64,000 bases of DNA from Fratercula arctica (taxonomy: Eukaryota; Chordata; Aves; Charadriiformes; Alcidae): contig CANTUZ010000001.1 in NCBI GenBank assembly GCA_947846985.1, positions 182,604,955 to 182,668,954 of the forward strand. The letters run 5' to 3'. Each line of letters starts with the position of its first letter. The first letter of the stretch is position 1. The position numbers were made by a program, and so were the translations under genes. Shown here piece after piece: positions 1 to 13,392 of this stretch. Below the pieces are notes generated by a model that was given only the letters and a program-made list of their open reading frames with translations, did not search any database and was not told the origin of the DNA.

Positions 1-3000
1 TTATTAGTGATCTCAAAGGAGCATTTGCCTGTCACATTACACCCTGGAGCTTTGAATCAATATTTGCCTACTCCTGTCAACCTCAAGCAGTTAAAAGTCA
101 TGACTCCTACCCCAGAACGGTATGTGATGAGCTCCCAAATCCTCAGAATGCATTTTTCTGGATCTTTCATTTTTCATTAGAAAGTTTAGATCATATTTTT
201 AAGCCATATCTTCCCTTTCCAGATATCCATATGGTATTAACAGTGCTGCCAGATGCAAAATATTGAGAATATTGAGAAATACTTTTGGAAGTTCTCTACA
301 AGATCCCCACTTGGGACCCCCACCTGTGATCAGCTCACAGTGGCTTTGTTGGGGCATTATGTCTCCTTCAATTTCACATCAATTCAGTGACGTTCATCCC
401 CACATCTACAACGTAACTTTGCAAGCAGCTCAACCCAAAGAGCAAAAGCAAGCACATGCTCTCCAGCTATAGATCAGTTCAGGCCCCAGCCTCACATCTG
501 TTTCTTGACCTAACATCATCCCTGCTCCTTCTGCAGTCTTGGAGGCTACATGTCTGAGGGGTTCAGTCCAGGGAGGGTTCAGTCCCCTCCCCTCCTCCTT
601 GTCCCGAAGAGAGATGGAGGCTCTGGCAGACGCCGCCTTCTGAGATGGCAAGATGAGAAGAGCAGGGATGAGGCAGCAAGGCCCACAGTCCTTCTGAACT
701 GCTGGGTCTTCTCCTGATCCCCTCTTCTTTTTCCCTCCTGTGGGGTTAACATGGGGTTCTCCTTCTTCCACATTCCTACAGAAAATGTAGGCTCATGCAC
801 GAGGGGGAAGGAGTCCTGGAATCTGTTGGATTCTCTGTGGCTTCTGGGGACACGGCAGAGGCAGTTAGCCAGGACTGCAAAGCATGCAGGAGCTGTGACC
901 TCTTACCCCACAGGGACCTCACTGTCCGTTGGACGCACTCTCACTACCAAAAAGTCTTAAAAAGGGGCAAAACTATTTTTTCCCACCCGTCCTGGGCAGC
1001 CCCAGCCAGGGTGCTCACACTCAATCACCCCAGCAGGAGATATGTTCTGTCTAGAGCTGCTTTCCAGAGACGACTTCTTTCTCTTCCACTAGAAATTCCC
1101 TGGCACATTCTTTCATAAAATATCCACTTTACCACTGTTTCTCATTACTTTTAGTGACCAGGCTGTACTTAAATGTGCAGCTATCGGTTACTCTGACTGT
1201 TCAATACTTGAGTGGTGAGATCGGCTAATCAGTCATTCACACGAGAGGCAAGCTTGAAGTTTGGCCTCGGTTTCTGAGACAGGTTATTGAAGTTCTTGGT
1301 ATAAATTGCCATTATACTATTCGGTTATAGCCAGCTCCTGGAGTTACCCCAGCACCAGTGAGAAAAGGAGGAAACCTAAGTGAAAACAATGCATTTTTCA
1401 CCCCTGCATTTAGGCAAACAGTGTGGGTCAGATTCCTTGAATGAAAACTCTACAGTATGACATGGGTATTATGAGTCAGGACAAACCCAGAAGTTCATAT
1501 GAAAGACCATGTACCTCATTGAAATTCTGTTTTGCAGTGAATGTGTGCTTTGGGTTTGAATTTAAAGGGGACAATGACTTTTCACATTTTCCAACACACC
1601 CAGCTCCTCTACGTCTATTTTGTGCTACCATACTGGCTTTCTGATACTACAGCATTGCATAGGTAAGAAAAAGGAAGAATGGTTACCTGTTTATGAGCAT
1701 AAATTCTACCTGGTCAGTGTTACCAAGCAGAATGAATACTTCCACACAACAATATTTTTAAAACTAGTTCCAGCCTATTGAGTAACACTGAAGAGGGAAT
1801 AACTGGGAAAGAGCTTTGCTGTATCGCAAATTACAATAGTCCATCGTATACTTGTATGCTGTTTATACTTTAGTATCTGGGAAATTAGGAAGACCATCCA
1901 GACAGTGGAAGTCCCCATAAGTTTCAGAGCAAAGAACAGGGAAGTCCTACTTGAAATGAGGATGAAACACTCAGAAGAGTTAGCAAACCTAGCAATCTAC
2001 AGGCAGCTGCCTGAAAAATGCAGGGAGAGAAAACGGAGAAACAGATTGTCTATAAACTAAGAGTAATATTTAAGAAGTTCAGTACTGCTGAGTGGAGCAG
2101 CAATAGGACAAGACGGGAGGATGGTAAGGAACTCGGTAGGCTCTGGTTATCCTTTTTTGTCTTGGAGGTTATTCTTTATATATTTTCTTCAATTACTTGG
2201 TCCTAGAGACCGGATTAGCAGCCTTACATCCTTCATTATTACTATACTTGTCAAAGAAATTGCAATTAAGTTATTTACATCTCTTCATCTCTGGAAGTCC
2301 TATTAAAAGACTTCTCTGTAACTAGGATCTTGCAAAGGGGGCATGAAGACTCACAGACATCTCAGAGATTATGGAGAGCAGAGCTCTCCACCATGGTGAT
2401 GTATAACCAGGAATCAGCCACAGGAATCGGGTGAAGTCCAACACCTCCAACAATATCTCACAATGGGATTGATTTTGGTGGTTGTTTCAAGATTTATCTC
2501 AACTGTTTAATCTCCCGCTCCTTGAATGCATTTAGTTGCACACTGCCTTCTTCTCACCCTCCACCACACCTTCTGCAAGCCCACTGCATCAAAGAAGGGT
2601 CACTTTGCACATTGACAGTAACTCAGCATCTCAAAAGTACCTGTGCACAAGGTCGTACAACGTCAACTTTTTTCAAGTGAATTGGGATGGGGTGGGTGTT
2701 AAAGAAAGCAAAGCCAGCAAATCTCTAACAGTGAACAGAGGTACCATAGTTTCTACTAGATCCTGTTTTCCAGGCAAAATTCTGTTTCCACCATAACACA
2801 GACAGTTCTCACTGGCCTCAGCAGGAGTCACGGGGTGTATGTCTGAGGGCAGAGTTTGTCCTTTTGATTTTTTTGTGGATCAAGGAGAGAAAAACTGGTG
2901 TCCCAGGATTATCTGGTCCAAACCAAAGCACCCACTACTTCATATACATTTTATACATATTCAATTGCATATTACCTTGCACCTCGTATTTCCCTTTTGT

Positions 3001-5450
3001 TTGTGAAACAAAACACAAAAAAAAAAGGAACACATTTCTCTTCCATTCCATTTCTGTGAACAGTAAATCAGACTTCAGAGAGCTCAGAATTTTTGCTCAG
3101 GACAGTCAGATTGATAAAACCGGTTCGGGACATGGCCCTGGTCCCCTCATTTTTGTATGCTTTCTTCCTGGAATGGAATGTGTTAAACAAGCGCCCTGGT
3201 CCTGGTGGGCACCTCCTGACAGTAACACACGCAGGAGCAGAGGTGCTGAGCAAGCAGGTGGCACGGGGATGGCACGTCAGGGGAGGGAACCTAATAGCAA
3301 ATGTCATAGAATGAGGTAAAAACAAGATCCCACCTCTCTTCTAATCAGCTCCCACATACATGCCTAAGGGTTTTAATGAATGACAACCTGAAACCTCATC
3401 TGGATTTAGACACTTAAGTTATCCCTTTGGCTCTCAACAGCTCACTCTTCATTATTTTAAAGATGTTCTGCAGTGATTATCCATTATTTACTTAATAGCT
3501 TCTTGTTTAAAGCACTTGGCTAAGTGACAGGCCTAGGATGAAGTAATTTCCCTATGTAGAGTAATGACAAGGGAATAAAGGAGAGCAAAACTCTTCACTG
3601 CTGCTGTCAAAGCTCTATCACCACCAGGAAGGAGAGTGGGACTCTCGATGCCAGGGTGAGGAAACGTGAGGCACAGTGCGGCTCTGCTGCCTGGGGGCAG
3701 GGGCAGCTCCCAGCCAAGGGTAGGGCTTTGATCCCCATCTCAAAATTCAGGAGGCTTACACAGCAGGAATGAAACAGTCACTAGTAAAATAAATGACAGT
3801 GCTGGGATGGCAGATAATCCCAGGTCTCCAGTTGTGTTTTCTTATTCCTGTGTTTCCTTACTCCTCCTCCACCCGCTCCCTCTTACACCCTCCCTGGTCA
3901 GATGAATGGCTTACCTTCTTGCCCAGTATCTGTGCCCTGTCTCTCCAGCAGCCTTTTTAGGTCATTCCTCTGCAAGGTAGGAGATATGAATTGTAGCCCT
4001 TAACCTGTGGATGGAAGAGACACAAGGTAGCCAAGCCTCAGGTTAGTGTTCTGGTGACCAGGCTGATGTACAAAAGATGGGAATCACGCTCTCCACCGTC
4101 AGTTATGTGGATGTGGGCATGAACTTCTTCCCATTGGCATGCACCTCCTTGATTCTCCAAGCCAAACCCACCTTTTAGGAAGTACCAATGCAGATACAAA
4201 TTTTCTAAAGAGTGTGCTCTCCTCACTGTCTTGGTAATGTCTGCCATGTCTTAACTTAAAACAATATAGATTAGAAAAGAAAATGCTTTCACTTAGTGAA
4301 TGCCATTTTTTCCCTCTTTTAAAGTCTGTTTTCATTTTGTGTGTGTCTGTTAGCTACATTTGATAAATCATGAGCTAGAGGTCAGTGAGATATTGCTGTG
4401 GTTTGACACAGATTTGACAAGTACTGACTAATCCTGACAAATTTCCCACTTGTTAGCTTGCAAGACACAGTTTTGCCACTGGATGAAAGAATAGGGACTT
4501 TGTAAGATATCTAGCGGGTGAGCAAATTTCTCAGATTAGTACAATGAGAAGCATGAAAAGGATCCCAGTTCACACATGCACAAGAAAATGCACCGTTTTC
4601 TAAATACGAAGGAAATGTGCTGAAAGATTTTACAAAAGGTTGTGATTCTGTAATTTTTGTACCCAATTTTAAGTGCATTGGCTCAGGTGCTTCCCTTTGA
4701 TGCAATTAAACAGTGTACAGAATAAAATCATATTATATTACAGAGAATCTCAAAACAATCTGAAGAGTACAGTCAGTCCTGAGAAATTTTCCTCATAATT
4801 AGCTTAAACTGGCCAAATAACTCAGTGTGAGTTTGCCAAATCCTGCTGCTCCAACTCCAGTGTTTTGACTTTCTGGAGTTTCCATTATATCGGGTTCGAC
4901 TACATAAAATGAAAGCAAAGAAATATAAGGCATATTTAGCTGACAAATCAGGCGACTTGACATATTTTCACATGTCAACCTTGACAGATAGATAGGCAGT
5001 GCCTGAGAAAATGACACCTCCAAAAGGAACAAGGATGCCCTTTTACATCCAGTACCTCAGCTTACTTAATTGCTGACACTTCACAGAGGCAATTAATATA
5101 CACTGAACCTTACAGGATGGAGAACAAAAAACTACAAAAATCTAGCAACGTTCCCCTCTAACTAGACCCAGAGAGAGACGGTGCCACAGGGAACGGCCAG
5201 GGCTATAGCAACTTGTGTTGTGACTCTCCATGAAGAGAAGAAACCTGAAGAATAGAACAGCGTTTGGGTTGCATCTTCAGTGAAGATACTTGATATCTGA
5301 ATCTGGCAAATACCGGGAGAAAAAAGAACAAGCATTCAAATTCTGTAAACATTTCTGATTTTCAGAAATGCTGCCCACTCGTTATCCCCTTTTCCTTCTG
5401 TTCAATTGCTGGCTCTTTACCATCTCCAAAAAACATCCTTTGATTTATTT
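1..5450. other. Intergenic-like DNA with no supported gene
   Basis: No open frame in this block has a protein-like composition together with splice sites, and no CR1 copy was recognised. The frames of 60-150 codons on both strands overlap each other and show no recognisable domain. A moderately GC-rich patch lies near 3.1-3.3 kb. It could be upstream intergenic DNA or an intron of a gene lying to the left. I see nothing that decides between these. Confidence 0.5.
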
Positions 5451-7600
5451 ACTCATGGCTTTTATGTTTCCATGAACTCCCATGTTACCAAGTTTTACAA
5501 CTCAACTGTTTTCTGAAAATGCATTTCAAAGTAATTTCAAACTGCTAAAGGAAGCAGAATCTTAAATTTGTCTATACATACACTAGTAGCATAGTGGCTT
5601 TACCCAATAAGAAAGTAGAAACAATGTCATGCAGCCTAGTACGTGGGAACACAAAAAATTTGAGTAATAAACAGCAAATATGGAAAACATGATATGCATT
5701 TAAAGCACAAAAAGCACATTTATGGAATGCTTTGAATAATATAAATCTGAACTATTTTTACTTTTAAAATTTAAAAAAAAAATTGCTTTCAACAAATGTT
5801 GAAAATCATTCACTCATAGAAAGACACAATAAATTGCATTTTGTCTAGCAGAGAGGAGAGAGAAAGGAAACACATTAGCATTACCATTTCTGTCTCACTT
5901 TAGAGGTCTAGCCAAACTGCTATTTAAATCTGAATGAATTCTATTCCCTCTTTTCTTTTTTCAAAACAATGGCTATTTAGGCAAACACGTTGATGGAATA
6001 CATTTTTCCATTTGTGTGTACATTATCTGCAAACTGTGCCTTTATGGCTTCTGAACTGATTGTTACAATACATGTTGTTGAGACAAAAAGACCTAAAACA
6101 CTACGAGACAACCCATACCTAAATGAAAGCCCTAATCACAACTGAAAGCATATTCCTAGTACATGAATTTCAAATCTGCCTAAATATTTGCACTCTGTGT
6201 ATTACCGCACTCATCCTATCAGCATCAAAACAATGTCATGTGGTTATTATTTGCAACTAATAGCTGCGTTATATAGCTTGAATAGTAATTACTGCTAGGG
6301 AACAATTCATCCCTGGCATTAAAAAAATCCCCTAACTTTATCAATCCTTCTGAAATATTTCACAGATTTGAAAAACAAGCACAATTTACCACATTAGTGA
6401 CCTTCCAGTTTACTTCTTGAGGTGTAAGGCCATTTCATACTTTTCATTTTTAGCACGATAGTCAAAAAAACCTGAATGTTTCAAGACAGCATTCACATCT
6501 TTGGGGAACTGCTGGGAGGATCAGGTTTCACTTTTACCTGAGTCAAATTGACTGAGAAATTATTTCATTAACAATGGTTTTGACGAAGACCGATGCTGAT
6601 GTTTTTATTGTTTCCTGGAGATACTTTTTCTAGATATATTACGTAACTGAAGACAAAAGGAGATTTTCCATTGATTTAAAATGTCTAACGGGTCATGGAA
6701 ATAATAAATCAAACAATAAAGTCAAAACGCCATAAAATCTGCAAAACCAAATTCTTACAGTAATGTAAATTTATCCATGCTTATTTTACATCCAGGTTCT
6801 GGGTGGCACTTGGTATAAAAAACCTACAAGTTAAGTTGAAGATAAATCCAGTATGGGAATTAAATGTTGAAATTGTGTTTAAGAATGTGTTTTACTTTTT
6901 GTAACACTGGGGCATTGGTCACATAATAATGGAGGAGACTAAAATCTATAATCATAACGGCATCCTTGCATTAGACAGAAGTAATGCATGGGGAAAACCA
7001 GAAAATATTTCAGGCAGCAAATGTCATCTGTGTCCCCATACGTGAACAGGCTCTAGCAGATTACACCTTTGTACAATCATTACTCAGTGCCTTAATCAGG
7101 CTACTCACATCTTAATTTCAATTTGATTTAATTGCAAGAATTGTAATTTCAAAAGAAATTATCAGTACAGAATCCGATAGTGTTTTATCTTAATTACAGC
7201 TTATTCTTCGTGTCATCTATTCTTCTCTGAGGATGATGAATAATTGATTACACGATTTGCCACAATTATTTGATGAATAATCAATGGTATTCAATCAATT
7301 TGTTTAGCGATTGTGTTTTGCAATTTACATTTAAGTAAAAGATTAAGATCTCTTGCACAGTTAAATAACGAACTGTATTTAAATAATGTTAAAACTGTAA
7401 CAGAGTGAAACAAAAGCTAATCAAGTTAGGGTTGTGATTTACACTTGTGCCATCATAGAGAAGGAAAAGGACAAATGGTATGGAGTATTGTCCTTAACTT
7501 CTAATATTCTGGCTTCTCAAAGTGTAATCTTTCATTAAATCAAATTTAATAAGAACAAAAGATTCTTAAAATCATCCCAGTTGTTTATCCAAAATAATAT
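5450..7600. promoter_or_regulatory. AT-rich block, possible conserved regulatory element(s)
   Basis: This block is strongly AT-rich, repeat-free and dense in homeodomain- and POU-like words. Examples are GATGATGAATAATTGATTAC at about 7,232-7,251 and the TGATGAATAATCAATGG / TTCAATCAATTTG cluster at about 7,271-7,302. Unlike the introns to the right, it has no microsatellites or CR1 pieces. Such texture is common in conserved non-coding elements flanking developmental genes. It lies 5.5-7.5 kb upstream of the CpG-island promoter. A long AT-rich 3'UTR of a neighbouring gene is the main alternative. Conservation itself cannot be seen from one sequence. Confidence 0.3.
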
Positions 7601-9771
7601 TTATTGCCTTCTATCAAGTTCTTTCCATGTAGCACTTATAAATCTGGGTTGATCTTATGAAACGGCTAATCATCAAGTGTCTCAGTGGATGTGGGATCAG
7701 ACATATGCTCTCAAAGCTGTTTCATCTCTCAAAGCAGGGACAACAGAAAGTTGTTCAATCTCGGTGTCTCCTGTTCAAACAGAAACACCTCCAGGCAGTG
7801 AAATGGCCACGTTTTTGGGGAATACACTATGAAAAACCCATGATAGCCTCACAGGCATACAGGTAGGACTCTAAAAGCCTGGTGGGACTGGGAAGTTGAT
7901 ATGCAAAGGACCACTGCGTTTCTGAGTATTCATCTGGAACTAGACAAATGCAGGGAGTTTTGCCATTATTTCTTGAATACAAATAGATTCATCTGAGACC
8001 ACTCAGAAGGCAGAGTACAATCATCCATGGCTGGAATAGTTGCAGAAACCTTGGGATGTTTTCCAAGAGCTGCTCCAAACGTCGCTGCAACAAGCAGGAC
8101 TGACTCCAGCTCCGGCGGGAGGGAGTACGAGATCTCAGAAACAGGACTGGGATTACTTACATGCATTGTAAACTAGATGCTGTTCTTTTCATCTCAGTCA
8201 AGTTGCCCATTTTATCCTAGTCCAAAGGATATAATTAGGCTAGAAGAACCAATGGAGAAGTCTGCAATCAAAGCAGGGTGTGAAGCCTTCATATAAGGGC
8301 AACATTTTAACCCAGGTAGAGAGGACATAGAGAGTTAAACAGCTAGGGAATATGTCTGGAAATGAAATCCATAAAAACATTTTTTTAGCTGGCCATGCAA
8401 GGATTCAGCTGACTTTTAAACAGAGATTTGGAAGGACTGAAAAAGCTGAAAATAGCTGAAAAAGTTACGGAGCCATAGGATAAGACCAAACCAAACAAAA
8501 TCAGCAGGAGAGCTCTTATACAAAAAAAGAAGGACTATTGCAAAAATAAATCAGAAAAGGAGACCCTGAAGCCTGGAACAATACTTGAACTGGAAAACCT
8601 GAGAAGACATCCCGTCTCCCAAATGCAAGTGTGCATTCCAGCTTTGTCCTGACTCCGTATCAGGATGCAATTCCCTCCCTCCATGCATGCTACACCCAGC
8701 TTTACATGGGAAAAGACATCAGACCTGGATGCTGAGGTGGAGTGATAGTACTCCTCAGTCTACCCCTGCTTTGAATGACTGGTGACAAGGTTTCCAACTA
8801 CCCTGCAAAGACCACACAGCACTTGGAGTTGGTCTGATGCAGATTGTCGAGGCTCCTGAGGATACAGAGGAGGAAAGCAGTACACCTGCTAAAGTAGCGG
8901 GGAAAGCAACCCTCTTAACCAATGACGTTTTGAAAACTCACTATTAAGACTGGGATTTTTAAGCCAAATCTATACAACAGATAAAGAACATGTTGCTGGG
9001 TACAAGCCAAAGAAAAGAGTTGGGTTTGTTAGAATTACCATTTGAAAATTTATGCCTAATTGCTTCCGCCAGTCCACATGACTTGATTCCAGTTGAAGTG
9101 GCCCAGGAACACCCAACGCAGACCTAGACCAGGTTCTCTTGTTGATATTAATCACTGATGTGCTTCCATACAGCTTCTTCTATGAAAAGCCCAAGTGCTG
9201 CGCAAACATTAACTAAGCCTTACAAGACCCATGTGGTGGATGACAGTTTTGTTCTCTGCGTGCAAAGAGGGAAACTGAGGTATTCCCACTGCTAGTATTA
9301 GCATTTTTTGAAGTACAAATAGGAAAAGAATGGCCATTGTACCCATTGTTGGCTCCTTTCCTAAGGAAAGACTAAGAAACGAAAAAAGAAAGTACAAACC
9401 AAATGCACAGTGTTGTAGACAGCGAGCAGCAGAAGTTAAAGCTTTGTTCCTCCCAGAAAATCCCCAAATGATCCCAGAAGCTGGCCTATGCTTCGCACCA
9501 CAGAAAAAAAGCTAAAACAAAATAAAAGAGTACAATCTGACCTTGCAAAAAAATTTAAATCTTGCCCCTAATCTAAATACAGAGTAAAAACACCATGTAG
9601 ATACCTGTGGGGTGGCCTAATGCCAGGATAAAGATCTCTCTGCTTCACCCAAACTCTCCATCTCCGGGCATGGCCTTTTTCTATCCCCCAGTACTTAAAT
9701 TGGTTTAGCCAGCATAGTCTGACCTATATCTTCTGTATTGGCTGAATCCAACAGCTCTGCTCCAACCCCAG

Positions 9772-9835
9772 ATCATAGGATCAGGGTTGGAAGGGACCTC
9801 TTGGGACTATCTGGTCCAGCCATCTCTTCCAAGCC
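9772..9835 (-). mobile_element. CR1 LINE fragment (3' end scrap)
   Basis: ATCATAGGATCAGGGTTGGA and the following AGGGACCTCTTGGGAC, then TCTGGTCCAGCC, match the antisense of the CR1 3' terminal region seen in clearer copies at 19.37 and 26.33 kb. Only about 60 bases remain recognisable, and the terminal octamer repeat is reduced to ATCATAGGATC. It is an old, truncated insertion with no coding content. Confidence 0.7.
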
Positions 9836-10676
9836 AGCATAGCTTCAAAGCTACATCAGTGGTAGATTATACTTTTGCTACCTACCTAAGGAGCTATTTT
9901 TGTTTACCTACCTGCAGTCACAGTCACAACTCTATATGTACACTTTATACAGAACCAGTTTTAAGCAACCTCTTGCCTATCAAGAGTTAGTGAGTCCTTT
10001 CAGTATGAAAACATGAGATACATCAAAGATAATAAGAAATATTTAAAGTATTCACTGGAAGAGGTAGGATTGGAAAAGTCTGATGGACTGCTCTAGGCAT
10101 TTCCTTCCAGGGTACCTGTGTGAATCTATACGGATGCTTTTCCTCCTACTTCAAAGTCACACAAAAACTTTTCATACTACACATTTTTAAATTTTAAGCT
10201 CCTGCAGCAGAGGCCCAGAATTGCATTCCTCACATGAAATTCATGATCACTGTCAGCACTACTTTCTAGAGAAAAATCCTAAATATAAAATGTATTTCAG
10301 AATATATTTTTCATACAATAGATAACAATCCCATGGAAGCTGAGGTTTTGACTATGTTAAGGTAGCAAAGCTGGGACTCAAGTCCCTTTTAAACTTGATT
10401 ATCAGTAGTTTATATGTTTTTTCTTGTATAAATATTTTTGAAATATTTAATAAAAGTTTAAGATATACACATAGATATTGTAAATCTGGGCCTTTTTTAT
10501 GTGCAAGTTTTCCTTACACCCTCTCTCAGCCCACTCCAGTGGCAGACTAGACCCCATCCTCAAATTATCCAGACTTCAAGTGAATGAAAAGTGCATCCAA
10601 CTAAAACCCACAAATAGTACCCGAGGTTAGAATGCAACAAAATCACAGGGGAGCCAAGTAGCTCTCAGGGAAAGCG

Positions 10677-10701
10677 AAAAAAAAAAAAAAAAAAAAAAAA
10701 A
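10677..10701 (+). repeat. A25 homopolymer run
   Basis: An uninterrupted run of 25 A preceded by GGGAAAGCG. No AATAAA signal, target-site duplication or recognisable parent sequence lies just upstream, so it is treated as a simple repeat rather than the tail of a retrocopy. Confidence 0.85.
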
Positions 10702-12522
10702 GATGGAGAAGATTATAGCCCCTTCCCCAATACTTACATTTGCAGATTGTATTTTTTTCTGTTATTTCCTGCTGTGTGCAGGATTATGGGTGTATTTTCT
10801 CCCTGACACGAAGTCCCACAGGTCCAAAGAGAAAACTAACTGTGCTGTTTCATCATTATCAAGTTGGTAACTTGGGCAGGCTTTATTTCTGTCCATGTTG
10901 TGAAAAACAGAGCGGGCTGTAACACTATTAAAGCAGTTATGCTGGATTTGCATTGCAGACGTGGCTGTAGAATGGGTAAATTACATTACTGTAGCAAACT
11001 TCCCAGGCTACCCATATGGTTAAGTAGAAACTAAGAGTTTATAGCTTAATTAGAGGCATTTGTAAGTGAGGATCAGATAAACAGATACACAACTTAAAAG
11101 AGCGCATTGGCCATAAATTCTTTCGTTCCAGATTCAGATCTGCTAATATATGACTGTAAACACCTTTGACAAGGTTATTTAAAAGCCAAGCAATCTTATT
11201 TCCTATGCCTTTGGAACCTGAAGTGGGAAAGGAGTAAATGACGGAAATCATGCACTGCTGGCAGCACAGCCTAAACGTATTTAGATCTCAGTGATAAGTG
11301 CTACAGAAATGCTCAAATAGGTGGCAGGGAAGAAGAGAGGACAAGGGACAAACAGCTCTATAGCAGCAGATGGCTACAAGCAGCCCTTTTGCCATCTTTG
11401 CCACCCTTTTCTTCATATTCCCTTTAGAATGTATTCATTTTTTTTACATTTCTACTTCATCCTTCTTTTTTTTTTTTTTTCTTAAATTATAGGAGACATC
11501 CAAATTCATCCTGATGGAAAAAGTGATGGAGACCTCTAGTAATGAGGTTTCACCTGTCTGTGCAAGTGTCTTTGCTTTCTCTCTGAAAAACTCCACGCAG
11601 ATGCAATCTGACAATGTTTATTTTCAGACTTGGATAAGATTTAAAAGGAAGTGTTCAGCAACATGACAGTGACACCCCATCCAGACAGCAAGGAAACAGC
11701 AGAGCAGAGCACCCAGGGTTAGAACTGCAGCTGAAACTTCTAAGGTGATAAGTAGGTTTAACACTCTTGCCTGTAATAAAGTTGTAGCCTAGGGTTGTAG
11801 TCTAAAGTCGTTTCCTGTGAGTATTACATTTTTATTTTTCTTCAAATACAGAAAGATGATTTTGACCAGATTGGATTCCAGACAAAAAACTTACTCTGTT
11901 AACACAGGAAAACCAAATGCGCTTCAAAACATGAAGGGAAAATTGCCATTTCCTAACCTCAAATAATTCCTTGTTTAGAGAATCAAGAGAGACATTGCCA
12001 GAAAACAGACCAAATTTCAGCTTTATATTAAGCTTTCACAGTTCCAAACATATTTGTTTCACCAAGTGGGGAGAGTTTGCGATCACTTAGAAGCCACTCT
12101 GGTAAAATTAACTCGCTCTCCAATTTGCATCTATAGGAAAAATACAACATTAAGTTAAACATCTTTGTTGTTACTCATCCTTCCCTTTGATTTTTTCATG
12201 GAGGATTTAAGCACTGTGAGACCCTAGAGAACCAGGAGCTCCACTCATGTTGCCTAAAGGGTGTGAGGTGCGAGTAGTTGAGACAAGGGTGGTGAACTCC
12301 AGCGGCTTAAATAGACGCTGAAAATGCCAGTAATAGTGTAAGGGGAGGGATTTAAACATGCTACTGGCTACCTTAGCATTCCTTTAATGCCTACCCTGTT
12401 CGTTTCACCATCTGATTTATGGCAACACCAGGGCTGCATTGCTTTGGGAGGAGCCCACCCCTGCCAACGATATCAGGGAGCTTTTCGAAGCCTGGTGGCC
12501 ACTGGCTCCATGCACTCGGGAG

Positions 12523-12637
12523 GGCGAGGGACGACGGCGAGGGATGACGGCGAGGGATGACGGCGAGGGATGACGGCGAGGGATGACGGCAAGAGACGAC
12601 GGCGAGGGACGACGGCGAGGGACGACAGTGAAGGACC
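12523..12637. repeat. GC-rich 13-bp minisatellite
   Basis: About nine tandem copies of a 13-base unit close to GGCGAGGGATGAC, with variants GGCGAGGGACGAC and GGCAAGAGACGAC. Decayed units (GGCTACGGACGATGG, GGTGAGGCGACCATGG) continue to about 12,675. Because 13 is not divisible by three, each strand's open frame turns into a 39-base, 13-residue protein repeat. This explains the spurious Pro/Ser/Arg-rich antisense frames here. It abuts the left shore of the CpG island and is a likely length polymorphism. Confidence 0.9.
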
Positions 12638-13145
12638 ATGGCTACGGACGATGGTGAGGCGACCATGGCCAAGGATCGTGATGGCCCCGTTCCCTCCAGC
12701 AGTGCCCTGGATGCAACCGGCGCGTGTGTGCAGCCCATTGACAACACCGTGGGCTGCAAATACGGCTGGAGCGGGCTCCATCACCCACCTCTGCACAGAC
12801 CAGCGGGAAAAGGTTTTAATTAATTTTCCCTCTCCCACTCGGTGAGGAGCCACCAACTGGCCTAAGAGCCCCGTCTGACCGGGGGAAACGGAACAGGGGG
12901 AGCCTGCCCGTACTCCGCCTGCTTCTCGGCCTTCCCAAATTGGGGAAGGAAAAAGGGGTTTTCACAAGTTTTGCCCATGCCCCCGTGGCCTCCAGCCGGC
13001 ACCGTGCCTCCCCTCGCCCCGCCGCCGCCGGGTACCCAGACGGTGCCGGGACCGGGCCCCGCCCCTCGCGCCCCGCCCCGCTCCTCCCCGCCCCGCTCCT
13101 CCCCGCCGGGTTTTCCGAGCCGCCGGCCGCCCCGGCCCGACGGCG

Positions 13146-13175
13146 ATTGGTGGGGCGCGGCGGGCGGCAGCCAAT
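13146..13175. promoter_or_regulatory. Paired CCAAT boxes (NF-Y type)
   Basis: ATTGG at 13,146-13,150 and CCAAT at 13,171-13,175 flank a GC-rich spacer, 25 bases centre to centre. Opposed CCAAT motifs just upstream of a start site are typical NF-Y sites in TATA-less promoters. They place transcription starts at roughly 13,200-13,300 for a + strand gene. Confidence 0.6.
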
Positions 13176-13337
13176 GGGGGAGGCGGGAGGTGCAACTCGC
13201 CGTGCCGGGCGCGGGGCGGTGGAGCCCCATTAGGGCGGGGAGCGGTCGCGGGGCTCGGCCACTCGCGGCGGGGCGGCGGCGGCGGAGCGGGCTCCGGGCG
13301 GAGCGGTCCCTCCCTCCCCTCCGCGGCGCTGCCGGAG

Positions 13338-13361
13338 ATGCGCTTCTCTCGCCGGCACTGA
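13338..13361 (+). CDS. Upstream ORF in probable 5'UTR (7 codons)
   Basis: An ATG at 13,338 in context GGAGATGC (purine at -3) opens a seven-codon frame reading MRFSRRH and ends with TGA at 13,359-13,361. If the exon is transcribed, this uORF could restrain initiation at the main start. Its biological use is inference. Confidence 0.3.
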   Translation: MRFSRRH

Positions 13362-13392
13362 CTCCGCGGGAGCCCGCCTTCCCCCGCCGTCG

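Larger units (their letters stand above)
7600..12520. other. Intergenic-like DNA, no supported gene
   Basis: No coding region was recognised. Contents noted separately are a short CR1 scrap at 9.77 kb, an A25 run at 10.68 kb and a T-run near 11.47 kb. The T-run precedes a splice-acceptor-like sequence (AG at 11,491-11,492) and a 56-codon open stretch, but no donor follows. Confidence 0.45.

Noticed and set aside
10540..10701. Possible processed retrocopy ending in the A25 run
   Set aside because: No poly(A) signal, no recognisable parent and no flanking duplication; a homopolymer expansion is simpler.
12391..12856. Minus-strand Pro/Ser/Arg repeat proteins
   Set aside because: Generated by the 13-bp minisatellite; the 39-base frame cycle creates an artificial peptide repeat.
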